Origin: Streptomyces phaeolivaceus
Lineage (GTDB): Bacteria; Actinomycetota; Actinomycetes; Streptomycetales; Streptomycetaceae
Direction: 5' to 3'
Assembly (NCBI RefSeq): GCF_009184865.1
Contig: NZ_CP045096.1
Coordinates: 3,286,001 to 3,350,000, forward strand
DNA length: 64,000 bases
In this document: positions 16,338 through 25,832 of the stretch, in pieces
How positions within the stretch are numbered: the stretch's first letter is position 1
Layout: each line of letters opens with the position of its first letter
Notes under the pieces: generated by a model
What the model was told of the DNA's origin: nothing
What the model saw: the letters and a program-made list of their open reading frames with translations, nothing else
The model's database searches: none
Made by a program: the position numbers and the translations under genes

Positions 16338-17717
16338 GTGGGTTTCTGTGACTTTCCCCTGGCAGACAAGCTGTGCGCCGTCGGCGACGCGGTGGATTTC
16401 GCCTCGGACCCCGGCAAGGCCATCGGCGACTGGATGGCGAAGTCGGCAGGTGAACTGGCAGCTGCCGCAGCCGATCTGGCGGCCGAGGCGGTCAACACCA
16501 CCACCAAGGTCGATCTGAACGCCGGCTGGTTCCGCGACAACTACGAGCTGCTCTTGCCGCTGGGCCTGGTTCTGCTGGTGGCGACGTTCTGCGCGCAGCT
16601 GGTCCGGGCCGCCGTCAGACGCGACGGACAAGCCCTCACACAGGCATTCACCGGCACCATGTCGGGCGTTCTGTTCGCCTTCTGCGCCATCACCCTGACC
16701 ACGGTTGCCGTCGAGGTGGTCGACGCCGTCTCCGACGGCCTGTTCAAAGCCGCGAAGCTGGACATCGCGTCGGCGGTGCGCCGCATCGTGAAGGTGAACC
16801 AGATCGCCAGCCTGTCCGGCCTGGGCTGGCTCGTTACGGTCGTCACCGGTCTCGGCGCCGCCCTCGGCGCCTTCCTCTACTGGTGCGTGATGATGGTCCG
16901 CAAGGTCGGCATCCTCGTCATGGTCACCCTGGCCATCTTCGCTTCCGCCGGTGGCGGGTGGGAGGTCGCACGCCGCTGGCGCAAGGGCTGGATCGAAGCC
17001 ACCGCCACCCTCGTCGTCTCCAAGCTCCTGATGACCGTGATCTTCGTACTCGGTATCGCTGCCATGGGCAAAACCGAGGCCAAGGACGGCATCGCCGCTC
17101 TGGCCGACGTCATGTCCGGCATCGTGATCATGATCCTGGTCCTGCTGTGCCCGTACGCCGTCTTCAAGTTCGTGCACTGGGCGGCCGACGGCACCGACGG
17201 CGAGTCCATCCACCGGGCCGGTGGCGCTGGAGCCCAGATCGCCAAGGCCCACGCCGAGAAGGCCGCCCGCAAAGCCGCCGCAGCTGCGGCCACCGCCGGA
17301 ACCGGTGGCGCTGCAGCCGGAGCAGGCGCCGCACCGCAGGGGCCCGCCGCCGCTGGCGGGGGCGGTTTCCCCGGCGATGTCGCCGCCAACCCGACCGGTG
17401 GAGGCGCAGACGGCAGGGAAGGTTCGCAGGGCGGCGGGGGAACGGGCGTCTCGCCCGGTGGCGATGCCGTCAAGTCCGGTCTGGAGAAGGCCGTCCAGCC
17501 CGGGCCGACGAGCGTGTCGGACGACACCACCGGCCAGGTGGGCGGCAGCCCGGGGCCGGGCGGATCCGGCGCGAGCGCCGCGTCCGGCCAGGGCGGCGGA
17601 TGGCAGTCCGCTCCGCCGACCACGACTCCGCCGCCGCAGGGAGCACCCCCCTCCCTCGGCTCACAGAACGCCACGTCCAGCGGGTCGGCATCACCGCCGC
17701 CACCGACCGGCCTCTGA
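16338..17717 (+). CDS. VirB6/TrbL-like polytopic channel protein
   Basis: A 459-aa protein with a soluble N terminus and about six membrane helices between residues 70 and 290 (LLLPLGLVLLVATFCAQLV; LGWLVTVVTGLGAALGAFLY; GIVIMILVLLCPYAVFKFV). A long Gly/Ala/Pro-rich cytoplasmic tail (about 315-459) ends PPPTGL, without the Arg ending seen elsewhere. It matches the SCO6881/VirB6-type channel subunit. The start is GTG behind GGAGGAG. It is the third membrane component of the secretion operon. Confidence 0.82.
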   Translation: MGFCDFPLADKLCAVGDAVDFASDPGKAIGDWMAKSAGELAAAAADLAAEAVNTTTKVDLNAGWFRDNYELLLPLGLVLLVATFCAQLVRAAVRRDGQALTQAFTGTMSGVLFAFCAITLTTVAVEVVDAVSDGLFKAAKLDIASAVRRIVKVNQIASLSGLGWLVTVVTGLGAALGAFLYWCVMMVRKVGILVMVTLAIFASAGGGWEVARRWRKGWIEATATLVVSKLLMTVIFVLGIAAMGKTEAKDGIAALADVMSGIVIMILVLLCPYAVFKFVHWAADGTDGESIHRAGGAGAQIAKAHAEKAARKAAAAAATAGTGGAAAGAGAAPQGPAAAGGGGFPGDVAANPTGGGADGREGSQGGGGTGVSPGGDAVKSGLEKAVQPGPTSVSDDTTGQVGGSPGPGGSGASAASGQGGGWQSAPPTTTPPPQGAPPSLGSQNATSSGSASPPPPTGL

Positions 17718-17798
17718 TCCCCTGCCCGACTCCCGGGGGTGGGATGTGCACGCTCCCTCCCGCCCCCGGGTTCCACCCACGCCTCCAGGAGCCGCCCC

Positions 17799-19271
17799 TT
17801 GACTGATCTCTCCGTCGCCCCGGTCACGGTGAAGTTCCCGCACCGGTCCCGCCGCGGCATCCTCCTCGGCCTCTCCTTGCCCCAACTCGTCCTCGTGTCG
17901 TGCACGTTGGCGCTGCTGCTGATGACGGTGATCTCCACCGGACTGCTCGGCGCCGTCGCCCTGGCCCCGCTGTGGGCTGCGTCGGGGGCGCTCGTCGCGA
18001 TCCGCCGGCACGGCCGCTCCCTGATCGACTGGGCGCCGATCGTCGCCCGCTACGCGCAGCGCCGCCGCACCGGCCAGATGCTCTGGCTCGCCCGGCCCCT
18101 CACTCGGCCCCGGCAGGACGGCATCCTTCACCTGCCCGGCACCGCCGCCTCGCTCAAGGTCGTCACCCCCGGCGACTCCGCCAACGGGGCTGCCGCCGTT
18201 TACGATCCGCACCGCCAGACCCTGACCGCCGTCGCCCGCGTCACATCCCGCGCATTCGCCCTGCTGGACGCCGCGACGCAGAACCACAACGTGAACGGCT
18301 GGGGGCGTGCGCTGGCGGGTATCGCCCGCACCGGGCACGTCGCCACCGTGCAGGTCCTGGAGCGCACGGTCCCCGACTCCGGCGACACCCTCGTCCGCCA
18401 CTGGACTCAGCACGGCCAGCCCCAGACCCCGGTCGCCGGGCAGATCTACTCCGAACTGGTCGCCTCCGCCGGCCCGGCCGCCGCCCCGCACGAGACCTAC
18501 CTCGCCATCTCCCTCGACCTCAAGGCCGCCAAACGCCTGATCTCGCAGGCCGGTGGAGGGCTGCCGGGCGCGTTCACCGTCATGGAGCAGACCACCGCCT
18601 CCGTCGCCCAGGCCGCCCGCAACGCCGGACTACTGGTCACCGGGTGGCTGAGCGCCCGGGAGATCGCCGCCGTGATCCGCACCGCCTACGACCCGCAGGC
18701 CCTCGCCGCGCTCCAGCAGTGGTCCGACACCGGCCGCGCCGAGGCAGACCCGGCAGCCGCCGGGCCCGTCGTCCAGGTCGAGGAGTACGACCGGCTCGCC
18801 ACCGACACCGCCCGCCACGCCACGTACTGGGTGGAAAACTGGCCGCGGACCGAGATGGGGGCCGGGTTTCTGCACCAGATCATGTTCACCGCCGGGGTCC
18901 GCCGCAGCCTCTCCCTCATATACGTGCCGCAGCAGCTCGAGTCCGCGCTGCGGGACGTCCAGCGGAAGAAGGCGGCGATCATCGCCGATGCCAACGAGCG
19001 CGCCCGCCGCGGCCAGGTCGACAGCGAGGAAGACTCCGTCGAGTACGCCGACGTCAAACAGCGCGAGCGCCAGCTCATCGCCGGGCACGCCGACGTCGCC
19101 CTGACCGGCCTGGTCACCGTCACCGCCGACACCGATGCCCTCCTCGACGCGGCCTGCGCGCAGATCGAGACCGCCGCCGTCACCGCCGGCGTCGACCTGC
19201 GCCGCCTCAACTACCAGCAGCCGACGGCCTTCACTCTCGCCGCCCTGCCCCTCGCCCGCACCGCTCTGTAA
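17799..19271 (+). CDS. SCO6880-family secretion protein
   Basis: A 490-aa protein with two adjacent membrane helices near the N terminus (about residues 28-70), followed by a large cytoplasmic domain (TQNHNVNGWGRALAGIARTG; MFTAGVRRSLSLIYVPQQLE; ADVKQRERQLIAGHADVALT). This is the family that lies between the VirB6-like and VirB4-like genes in Streptomyces conjugation clusters and resembles the N-terminal part of VirB4. It has no Walker motifs. The start is TTG (LTDLSVAP) behind GGAG with 7-base spacing. Confidence 0.83.
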   Translation: MTDLSVAPVTVKFPHRSRRGILLGLSLPQLVLVSCTLALLLMTVISTGLLGAVALAPLWAASGALVAIRRHGRSLIDWAPIVARYAQRRRTGQMLWLARPLTRPRQDGILHLPGTAASLKVVTPGDSANGAAAVYDPHRQTLTAVARVTSRAFALLDAATQNHNVNGWGRALAGIARTGHVATVQVLERTVPDSGDTLVRHWTQHGQPQTPVAGQIYSELVASAGPAAAPHETYLAISLDLKAAKRLISQAGGGLPGAFTVMEQTTASVAQAARNAGLLVTGWLSAREIAAVIRTAYDPQALAALQQWSDTGRAEADPAAAGPVVQVEEYDRLATDTARHATYWVENWPRTEMGAGFLHQIMFTAGVRRSLSLIYVPQQLESALRDVQRKKAAIIADANERARRGQVDSEEDSVEYADVKQRERQLIAGHADVALTGLVTVTADTDALLDAACAQIETAAVTAGVDLRRLNYQQPTAFTLAALPLARTAL

Positions 19272-19297
19272 CGTCCTTCCAGACTCCGGGACATGCG

Positions 19298-19903
19298 CTG
19301 ACATCCCTCAACGACGACGAGCTGAGACGCGAACTGCGCGCCCTGCTCACCTCCTGCCAGGAACGGGCCGCCCGCCACCGCGCCGCCCTCGATCAGTACC
19401 GCGACAGCGACGGCAACGTCACCGAGGGGAAGTACGCCGACTACGACGAGGCCCCGATCAGTACCGCCCTTGAGGCCAGCGACCGGTTCGACACGGTGCT
19501 CGAACGCCTCGCCGACCTCGTAGGCCCGCCGGCTCCCCGCGCGTTCACGCTCACCTTCGCCGGACGCGAGCGGCACAACGCCCAGGCCCCGACGAGCTTC
19601 GTCGTCAACGCCGCCAACCTCGACGACGCCGCCCGCGTACTGGCCGGCCTCCCGAGCCGGCACAAGTGGTACCAAGCCGACGCCGCCCGCGCCGAGGAAG
19701 GCACGGACGTCGTCCACCTGCCGGAGCACAGCCATGCCGGCCCGCCTTCCTCGGGCCACTTCGTCGACCGTCGCGGCGAACAGAGCCCGCGCCCGTCCCC
19801 AGGCCAACGCCACAGCGCCCTCCGCCGCCCGTCCCGCCCCGCCGCCACCGGTCCACGACCGGCCGCTGACCCCGCCTCCCCGGCGGCAAGGACCCCCCAT
19901 TGA
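19298..19903 (+). CDS. Hypothetical protein, apparent CTG start
   Basis: About 201 aa. The reading frame is clearly coding (LNDDELRRELRALLTSCQER; ISTALEASDRFDTVLERLAD; TLTFAGRERHNAQAPTSFVV; DDAARVLAGLPSRHKWYQAD), but no ATG, GTG or TTG lies before the first helix; CTG 19298 with GGGA upstream is the best start. The second half resembles the small alpha/beta domain repeated across this element. The tail is Pro/Arg-rich but ends ARTPH. It overlaps the next gene by four bases (TTGA). Confidence 0.65.
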   Translation: MTSLNDDELRRELRALLTSCQERAARHRAALDQYRDSDGNVTEGKYADYDEAPISTALEASDRFDTVLERLADLVGPPAPRAFTLTFAGRERHNAQAPTSFVVNAANLDDAARVLAGLPSRHKWYQADAARAEEGTDVVHLPEHSHAGPPSSGHFVDRRGEQSPRPSPGQRHSALRRPSRPAATGPRPAADPASPAARTPH

Positions 19904-20373
19904 CCCAACCCCGCACCACTGAACTCGACGCGCACCCCTACCTCCGCGCCGCCAGCGCCGGAGTCCGCCATCACACCCGGGCCCTGGCCCGGTCAGCGCC
20001 CCCCTCCCCAGCGCCGGTGGATCGCGTGCACCTCGACGTGGTGCACGCCCATCTGACCGCGCTGCACCACCTGCTCGACCAGCTCGCCGACCTCGCCCGG
20101 CCCCCGCACCCCGCCGCCGGACGACACCTCGCCACCGCGCGCACCCGGCTGTTCCAAGCCGCCGCCGGCGTGCACGACGCCTTCCATCTCCTGCCCGTCG
20201 CGGACCAGACCCCGACGGACACGGACTGCCACCCCGAGCGGCTGCCCGAGGGACCGCCCGTCCTGACCATCTGCCAGCGACACCTGGCCGCAGGCCACGT
20301 CGTCCGCCGCAAGACCACCCCGAGCGACCTCAACACCCCGCTGCACGGCCACACCACCACCTGCAGCCAGTAA
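19900..20373 (+). CDS. Helical hypothetical protein
   Basis: A 157-aa protein starting at TTG behind AAGGA, overlapping the previous stop. Helices dominate residues 15-100 (VDRVHLDVVHAHLTALHHLL; ARTRLFQAAAGVHDAFHLL). The second segment matches the 'AR..L..A...L..A' helix found near the end of several other proteins here (23087, 27220, 29915). The C-terminal third is His/Cys/Arg-rich and lacks the Arg ending. Function is unknown. Confidence 0.65.
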   Translation: MTQPRTTELDAHPYLRAASAGVRHHTRALARSAPPSPAPVDRVHLDVVHAHLTALHHLLDQLADLARPPHPAAGRHLATARTRLFQAAAGVHDAFHLLPVADQTPTDTDCHPERLPEGPPVLTICQRHLAAGHVVRRKTTPSDLNTPLHGHTTTCSQ

Positions 20374-20396
20374 CCCCCACCACCGAAAGGCCCTCA

Positions 20397-20936
20397 ATGC
20401 GCGCCCTGAAGCGCTCCACCTCCGCTGCCGTCATACTCGCCGCACTCGCCGGCACCGCCACCCTGGCCACCGCCACCCCGGCATCCGCCGCCAGCTACCA
20501 CTGCAAGACCAGCAGCCACTCCGTCGACGCCCCGTCGTACAACGGCCCCGACTCCGACAACTGGGACTTCGAGGTGACGCTCTGCGCCATGCGCTCCGGC
20601 GGCACCATCTACACCACCGCCACCGTGTACTGGGACGGCCCGTACACGGCCAAGAACCGCAACACCTCCACCTTCAACAAGGCCAAGTTCCAGCTCCAGA
20701 CCAAGCGCAGCGTCAGCGGCACGGACCCGGTCATGAAGTCCGCCGCCTACACCGGGCTTGAGTACACGCTCGAACACAGCAACAGCTACGGCAACGCTTA
20801 CTACTCGACCGGAACCCTCAAGTACCCGGCTGGATCCGGCCGTTACCTCGCCGACGGCTACATCCAGCTGGACTGGAGCGGTGACGGCAAGGACTACCGC
20901 AGCCCGATTCTGTTCACTGCCTCACCGGTCGTCTGA
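20397..20936 (+). CDS. Secreted hypothetical protein
   Basis: A 179-aa exported protein. It has a classical signal peptide (MRALKRSTSAAVILAALAG, cleavage after PASA near residue 31), then a Ser/Thr/Tyr-rich beta-type mature domain (WDFEVTLCAMRSGGTIYTTA; ADGYIQLDWSGDGKDYRSPI) with two cysteines that could form a disulfide. It sits inside the secretion operon just before the VirB4-like ATPase and could be a surface or cell-wall component of the channel. Family not recognised. Confidence 0.8.
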   Translation: MRALKRSTSAAVILAALAGTATLATATPASAASYHCKTSSHSVDAPSYNGPDSDNWDFEVTLCAMRSGGTIYTTATVYWDGPYTAKNRNTSTFNKAKFQLQTKRSVSGTDPVMKSAAYTGLEYTLEHSNSYGNAYYSTGTLKYPAGSGRYLADGYIQLDWSGDGKDYRSPILFTASPVV

Positions 20937-20982
20937 CCCCAGCACCGCGTCCAGACCGCCGTCACGTGAAAGCCGCCCTTCT

Positions 20983-22515
20983 ATGAGCCACCGGCCCGCG
21001 CGCCGAGCCCGTCGCGCCTCGGCCTCTCCCTTGTTCACCCCGCACGGCACCGACCGCGCCTCCCGCAGGGCCGCCCGACGGCAGCTCGCCGAGGCCACCG
21101 CCAAGGCCCGCGTCGAAGCCGCCGCCCATACCAGCGGCGCCGACGTGGAGGAGCGGCAGATGCCGCCGCCTCTCTTCCCGCCCACCGGGCGGCCCGGCCC
21201 CGCGTCCTCCCGCAACAACAAGCTCAAGCTGCCCGCCCACCGCATGACCACCGCCACCGCAAGCGGGGCCTATCCCTTTCTCGCCGAAGGCGGCCTCGGC
21301 GCCGAGGGCATCTACATCGGCCGCGACGTCCACGCTGAAGCGAGCTTCGTCTTCGACCCGTTCGCGCTGTACGGCAAGGTCGAGGGCTTCACCAACCCCA
21401 ACGTGCTGTTGGCCGGCGTGATCGGGCAGGGCAAGAGCGCGTTGGCCAAGAGCTTCGCACTGCGATCGATCGCCTTCGGATACCGGGTCTACGTCCCGTG
21501 TGATCCCAAGGGTGAATGGACTCCCGTGGCACAGGCGCTGGGCGGCACCTCGATCGCACTCGGTCCCGGGCTGCCAGGCAAGCTGAATCCCCTGGACGCG
21601 GCGCCGCGACCGCCGTCGGTCTCCGAGACGGACTGGGCGGGTGAGATCCGTAAGCGCCGTCTGCTGCTGCTCGGCTCGCTGGCCCGCACCGTGCTCGGGC
21701 GAGACCTGCTGCCGATGGAGCACACCGGCCTCGACGTCGCCCTGGACGCCGTCGTCACCCGCGCCGCCGAGAGCGGACGCACCCCGCTGCTCGGCGACAT
21801 CGCCGCCACCCTCAACAACCCCGCCGAACTCGACACGGCCGGCGGCATCATGTCCGGCCGCCTCGGCGACGCCTCCCGCGACCTGGCCCACGCCATGCGC
21901 CGCCTCGTCCACGGCGACCTCGCCGGGATGTTCGACGCCCCGAGTACCGTCACGTTCGACCCCAGCTCGCCGATGCTGACCATCGACCTGTCCCGCCTGG
22001 GCGGATCCGGCGACGACACTGCCCTCGTCCTCGCCATGACCTGCGCCTCGGCGTGGATGGAGTCCGCGCTGTCCGACCCGAACGGCGGGAGGCGCTGGAT
22101 CGTCTACGACGAAGCCTGGCGCCTGATGCGCCACCCCGGCCTCCTACAGCGCATGCAGTCCCAGTGGAAGCTCAGCCGCGGCCTGGGCATCGCCAACCTC
22201 ATGGTCATCCACCGACTGTCCGACCTGCTCACCGCAGGCGACGCCGGATCCCGCGGACGCGCTCTGGCCGAAGGTCTGCTCGCCGACTGCTCCACCCGCA
22301 TCATCTACCGGCAGGAGACCGACCAACTCCACGGGGCGGCAGCACTGCTGGGGCTGACCTCGGTGGAGGCCGAAGCGATCTCCCACCTCAACCGCGGGCG
22401 CGGACTGTGGAAGGTCGCCGGACGATCTTTCATCGTCCAACATCAACTCCACCCGCACGAGCTGGCGCTCTTCGACACCGACGCCCGCATGCACATGACA
22501 ATCTCAGCAAAATAG
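20983..22515 (+). CDS. VirB4-like conjugation ATPase
   Basis: A 510-aa cytoplasmic ATPase that powers type IV secretion. The N terminus (residues 1-90) is basic and Ala-rich. The P-loop domain has Walker A GVIGQGKSAL near residue 145 and Walker B RRWIVYDEAWRL near 370, with downstream RGLGIANLMVIHRLSDLL and a QETDQLHGAAALLGLT segment typical of the VirB4/TraC C-terminal lobe. The ATG at 20983 has a weak ribosome site. It is shorter than full VirB4 because the N-terminal half may be supplied by the SCO6880-like protein. Confidence 0.9.
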   Translation: MSHRPARRARRASASPLFTPHGTDRASRRAARRQLAEATAKARVEAAAHTSGADVEERQMPPPLFPPTGRPGPASSRNNKLKLPAHRMTTATASGAYPFLAEGGLGAEGIYIGRDVHAEASFVFDPFALYGKVEGFTNPNVLLAGVIGQGKSALAKSFALRSIAFGYRVYVPCDPKGEWTPVAQALGGTSIALGPGLPGKLNPLDAAPRPPSVSETDWAGEIRKRRLLLLGSLARTVLGRDLLPMEHTGLDVALDAVVTRAAESGRTPLLGDIAATLNNPAELDTAGGIMSGRLGDASRDLAHAMRRLVHGDLAGMFDAPSTVTFDPSSPMLTIDLSRLGGSGDDTALVLAMTCASAWMESALSDPNGGRRWIVYDEAWRLMRHPGLLQRMQSQWKLSRGLGIANLMVIHRLSDLLTAGDAGSRGRALAEGLLADCSTRIIYRQETDQLHGAAALLGLTSVEAEAISHLNRGRGLWKVAGRSFIVQHQLHPHELALFDTDARMHMTISAK

Positions 22516-22553
22516 CCGATCTCGACCGGCTCAGGGATACGCACAGGACAGGG

Positions 22554-23060
22554 ATGTACGACACCTCCACCTACCCCCATGACATTCGTAGAACGAACCC
22601 CGACTGCCTCCGGGCATCGGCGCGGAGCCTCGAAAGGTGCGCAGACCAACTCCCCCAGTCCGTCGCCGGAGGACAGGGCGAGGCCATCAGCAACGCGATC
22701 GATGCGGCGCTCGTGCAGATCGCCTGGGAATTGAACTGCCTCGCCGATGACCTGCTCACCAGTTTCAACGGCCAGGGCAGCGACCGCGCCATGCACGCGA
22801 CGGCTATTCGCAAGTGTGCAGCGCCTCTGGGTCTCGCCCTCCACTGCCTGGCCAAGGCCATGGACCACATCAGCTCCCACCACCGCTCCTTTGTGCCTCC
22901 CACGGATGCGCAGATCAAAGCCCCGAAAGATCTGCTCCTGTTGTTGAAGCAGGACATCGATCAGGCTCGCGCCGCGATCTACGCCACCGCAAACCAGTTC
23001 AAGATCAACGCTTCGCTACTAGGCAGCAGCCCCATTGCCGACACGCCCACGCCGAACTGA
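22554..23060 (+). CDS. Helical hypothetical protein
   Basis: A 168-aa, mostly helical protein (NPDCLRASARSLERCADQL; ALVQIAWELNCLADDLLTSF; LGLALHCLAKAMDHISSHH; DLLLLLKQDIDQARAAIYAT). The ATG has AGGACAGGG upstream. It belongs to the loosely related helical set of this array (19900, 23087, 27220, 29915) but lacks the Pro/Arg tail, ending PTPN. It follows the VirB4-like gene by 38 bases, so it may be the last gene of that transcript. Confidence 0.7.
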   Translation: MYDTSTYPHDIRRTNPDCLRASARSLERCADQLPQSVAGGQGEAISNAIDAALVQIAWELNCLADDLLTSFNGQGSDRAMHATAIRKCAAPLGLALHCLAKAMDHISSHHRSFVPPTDAQIKAPKDLLLLLKQDIDQARAAIYATANQFKINASLLGSSPIADTPTPN

Positions 23061-23086
23061 CGGCACTACAGACACGCAAAAGACTC

Positions 23087-23653
23087 ATGAAACCTGATAT
23101 CCAGCGTGATCTGATCCCGCGCGCCACCACCCTCCACCTCATCGACGCGCTCAACGCCGTAAGGGGCAAACTCTCCGGCGCGTTCGAGCAGTGGGAGCTG
23201 CTGGACGACACCGGTCATGTCCCGGCCTCGCCGTCCTACACCGCGCTTCTCCAGCACGTCACCGACGCACAGGCTCTCGCCCGTGATGTCGTCCAGCTGA
23301 CCGCAGACTTCGCCCGGACCACCTCCAGTACGAACCGTGTCGGCAGCGCCGTCCTCGCCCATCTGGCGTCGTCGGTCACCCTGTCGAGCCAGGCCGTACC
23401 GCACTTCGCCGAGACCGCGCAGACCGCGCTCTCCCTGCCCCGGCCGCGCGGAGAGAACGACAGTTACGTCCGGGACAACCGCATGATCATCGAACACGCG
23501 ACGGCGCGTTCCCGTCTGCGGCGCGCGTCGCAGGCGCTCGGTGACGCAGTCCAGGAACTCACCGACCACCTCGACTTCCACCGCTTCCTCCTCACGCCCT
23601 CCCGCCGCCAGAGCCCGGCGCCGCCGCCCAGACCGGGCGGTCGCCACCGCTGA
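23087..23653 (+). CDS. Helical protein, Arg-ended tail
   Basis: A 188-aa helical protein (LIDALNAVRGKLSGAFEQW; DAQALARDVVQLTADFARTT; IIEHATARSRLRRASQALGD). The last listed helix is shared with 27220 and 29915. A Pro-rich tail of 25 residues ends GGRHR. ATG 23087 has a poor ribosome site. The helical repeats resemble a four-helix-bundle adaptor more than an enzyme; no function is assigned. Confidence 0.7.
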   Translation: MKPDIQRDLIPRATTLHLIDALNAVRGKLSGAFEQWELLDDTGHVPASPSYTALLQHVTDAQALARDVVQLTADFARTTSSTNRVGSAVLAHLASSVTLSSQAVPHFAETAQTALSLPRPRGENDSYVRDNRMIIEHATARSRLRRASQALGDAVQELTDHLDFHRFLLTPSRRQSPAPPPRPGGRHR

Positions 23654-23686
23654 CCCGGGCCGATCCCCACCCCTTCAAGGAGTCCT

Positions 23687-23932
23687 CTGAACCGCCCCGC
23701 CCACTTCAGCGACGCCGACTGGGCCGACTACCAGCAGTGCCAGGCCGAGCACGACGACCTCATGGCACAGATCGCCGAACGCGAAGCCCAGATGGAGCAC
23801 GGCCTGATCGCCGCCTACGACGAGTACGAACTCGATTTCAGTCCGGTGCCGAAGCCGAAAGCCGACCCCGCTCGCCGGATACCTCCGCCCCACCGCACGC
23901 CGGCCTCCCGCAGGAGGAACCGTGGCCGCTGA
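23687..23932 (+). CDS. Small protein, apparent CTG start
   Basis: An 81-codon frame directly behind AAGGAG: CTG-AAC-CGC-CCC, then HFSDADWADYQQCQAEHDD and AYDEYELDFSPVPKPKADP, with a basic Pro-rich tail ending RNRGR. An in-frame stop lies 12 codons upstream and no ATG, GTG or TTG intervenes; the next NTG is ATG about 26 codons in, without a ribosome site. It overlaps the next gene's GTG by 11 bases. It is probably real and is missed by standard start rules. Confidence 0.62.
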   Translation: MNRPAHFSDADWADYQQCQAEHDDLMAQIAEREAQMEHGLIAAYDEYELDFSPVPKPKADPARRIPPPHRTPASRRRNRGR

Positions 23933-24839
23933 CCGGGAGAGCACTCCAGACGCCCGCCGCGCGGCTGCGCTCGCACCGCTTCCCGACCATCACAACGTGG
24001 ACACCCTGTGGTGGCAGGAGCTGTGGCACCGCCACGCGCACATCACCACGCCGCTGCGAGAGCGCGGGCTGGAGTGCGACATCGAGTTCGGGCTCAGCGC
24101 CTACATCGTGCGCGTATCACTCCCCGACAACAGTTACCTGATCATCGGTCCGCCGCAGGAGCCTTCCTCCGACCGCCCGCCCGGAAGCCCGGAGGGCTGG
24201 ATCGCGACCCGCGAGCACCCTGACGACCCCTCGGTGTTCGAGGTCCTCTACGACTCGGTGCCCTCCGACGACCCCGGTGCACCTGACCGGCCCGAAACCC
24301 GGCATGGCGGCAGCGCCCAGCCCCTGGTCGAGGCGATCGAACATCGCCTCGACCAGCTCGGGCTGCTGCCAACTCCCTCCTCGCCCACCGCCCGTACGAC
24401 CATGTCCGCAACTGAGCCGACGCTCCGCACCCCCAAACCCCTGGACGTCTCCGGCAACGCGGACCGCACCTTCGTCTACGGCGACGTACTCCTCGCGCTC
24501 ACCGACCGGCTCAACGCCACCGAGTCACCCACGGACGCCGCCGCGATGCTGCACCAGATCCTGGACCCCACCAGCGGCCTGCTGGAACGGCTCGGCGAGT
24601 TCTTCGAAGCAGCCGCGGAAAAGGCCAAGGAATCCGAGCAGGACGACGGATTCGACCTCCACCACGACCTCCAGGACGCCGCGGCCACCCTGCGCAGTCT
24701 CGGCGAGGACCTGCACACCGCTGTCGACCGCATGCGTGCCCTGGCCCCCGCGCGCCGGACCACCCGGACCGGTCTCCCGCCCGGCCCGAGCCCGGGGCCA
24801 CCGACGGCGACCACCCCCATGCCCCGCCGCACACGGTGA
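23922..24839 (+). CDS. Hypothetical protein, Arg-ended tail
   Basis: A 305-aa protein starting at GTG behind AGGAGG. The N-terminal 130 residues form an alpha/beta region (LWWQELWHRHAHITTPLRER; YIVRVSLPDNSYLIIGPPQE; VFEVLYDSVPSDDPGA). A helical region follows (VLLALTDRLNATESPTDAAA; LLERLGEFFEAAAEKAKESE; LHTAVDRMRALAPAR) and a Pro-rich tail ends PRRTR. The helical part resembles the small protein at 44679-45062. Family not recognised. Confidence 0.72.
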   Translation: MAADRESTPDARRAAALAPLPDHHNVDTLWWQELWHRHAHITTPLRERGLECDIEFGLSAYIVRVSLPDNSYLIIGPPQEPSSDRPPGSPEGWIATREHPDDPSVFEVLYDSVPSDDPGAPDRPETRHGGSAQPLVEAIEHRLDQLGLLPTPSSPTARTTMSATEPTLRTPKPLDVSGNADRTFVYGDVLLALTDRLNATESPTDAAAMLHQILDPTSGLLERLGEFFEAAAEKAKESEQDDGFDLHHDLQDAAATLRSLGEDLHTAVDRMRALAPARRTTRTGLPPGPSPGPPTATTPMPRRTR

Positions 24840-25007
24840 ACCCGGCACACCCGACGCTCACCGCGCCCTCGCCCGGCTCAAAGACCAGGAACGTGCCGCC
24901 TTCCCGAAATGGCGAGGTCCACCAGCCACAGGCTCCACTTCGCAGACTTCCGCCCGGCCGGCAGGTGACCCGGACAGCGGTCGGCGGCGCCTCCGGGGAG
25001 GTCCACG

Positions 25008-25832
25008 GTGCGCTACCTCGGCACTCCCTCGGGGCCTGAGATACGGGCTGCGATGAGCGCCGGACGCATCGGCTGCATGACCACACCCGCGCAAGGCAGC
25101 CGGATCCCCGAGGGTGCGCTGTATGCCTGTGACAACTCCAAGTTCGGCAGCGACGGACGTGGCCGCTACTGGCCCGGCGCCGAAGCGTGGTTCGCCTGGC
25201 TGCGCCGGACCGTTGAACGGTACGGGCCGGATCGCTGCCTGTGGGCGCTCGCCCCGGACCAGCCGTTCGACGCCGCCGGCACCCTCACCGAGTCCCTGCC
25301 GTGGCTGGCCCGCATCCGCGACCTAGGCATGCCCGCGGCCTACGCGGCCCAGGACGGCTGCGATGCCCCCGGGCTGCTGCCCTGGGACGACTTCGACGTC
25401 CTGTTCCTGGCCGGATCGACCGAGTGGAAACTCGGCCCCGTAGCCGAACAGCTCGCCCGCGAGGCGAAGGCCCGCAGCAAAGGCGTGCACATGGGCCGCG
25501 TCAACTCCCGGATCAGGCTGGGGATAGCCGAGTGGTTCGGCTGCGACAGCGCCGACGGCACCTACCTCGCGTTCGGGCCCGACAAGAACCTGCCCAAACT
25601 CCTGAGCTGGCTCGACGAACTCGACGGCCGCCCCTCCCTCATCGGCGGCACACACCCCCTCCCCGCCCCGGGCGCACCGTCATCGACTCCGCCTGCGCGA
25701 GCAGACCTCGACCGACGCAGCATGCCTGATCACGAGGCTGCCACGAGGTTGAAGAAGCACCCGCTCACGGCGAGAACCGATCCAGCCCCCGCCCTCCCGA
25801 CACTACGAGGTACACGTGCCAGAACCCGCTGA
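25008..25832 (+). CDS. TIM-barrel protein resembling tRNA-guanine transglycosylase-like family
   Basis: A 274-aa protein beginning MRYLGTPSGPEIRAAM behind GGGGAGG. It contains YACDNSKFG, CLWALAPDQPFDAAGT, MPAAYAAQDGC, FDVLFLAGSTEWKLGP, and a C-terminal GVHMGRVNSRIRLGIAEWFG. This conserved actinobacterial and actinophage family is described as queuine-transglycosylase-like and has the same order of strand motifs. Here it carries an extra basic tail ending RARTR. It may act on tRNA or modified nucleosides; this is inferred from family resemblance only. Confidence 0.75.
   Translation: MRYLGTPSGPEIRAAMSAGRIGCMTTPAQGSRIPEGALYACDNSKFGSDGRGRYWPGAEAWFAWLRRTVERYGPDRCLWALAPDQPFDAAGTLTESLPWLARIRDLGMPAAYAAQDGCDAPGLLPWDDFDVLFLAGSTEWKLGPVAEQLAREAKARSKGVHMGRVNSRIRLGIAEWFGCDSADGTYLAFGPDKNLPKLLSWLDELDGRPSLIGGTHPLPAPGAPSSTPPARADLDRRSMPDHEAATRLKKHPLTARTDPAPALPTLRGTRARTR

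Noticed and set aside
24840-25007. Short frame reading DAHRALARLKDQERAAFPKW
   Set aside because: The first 20 residues look protein-like, but there is no usable start or ribosome site and the rest is low-complexity; perhaps a remnant, too weak to call.
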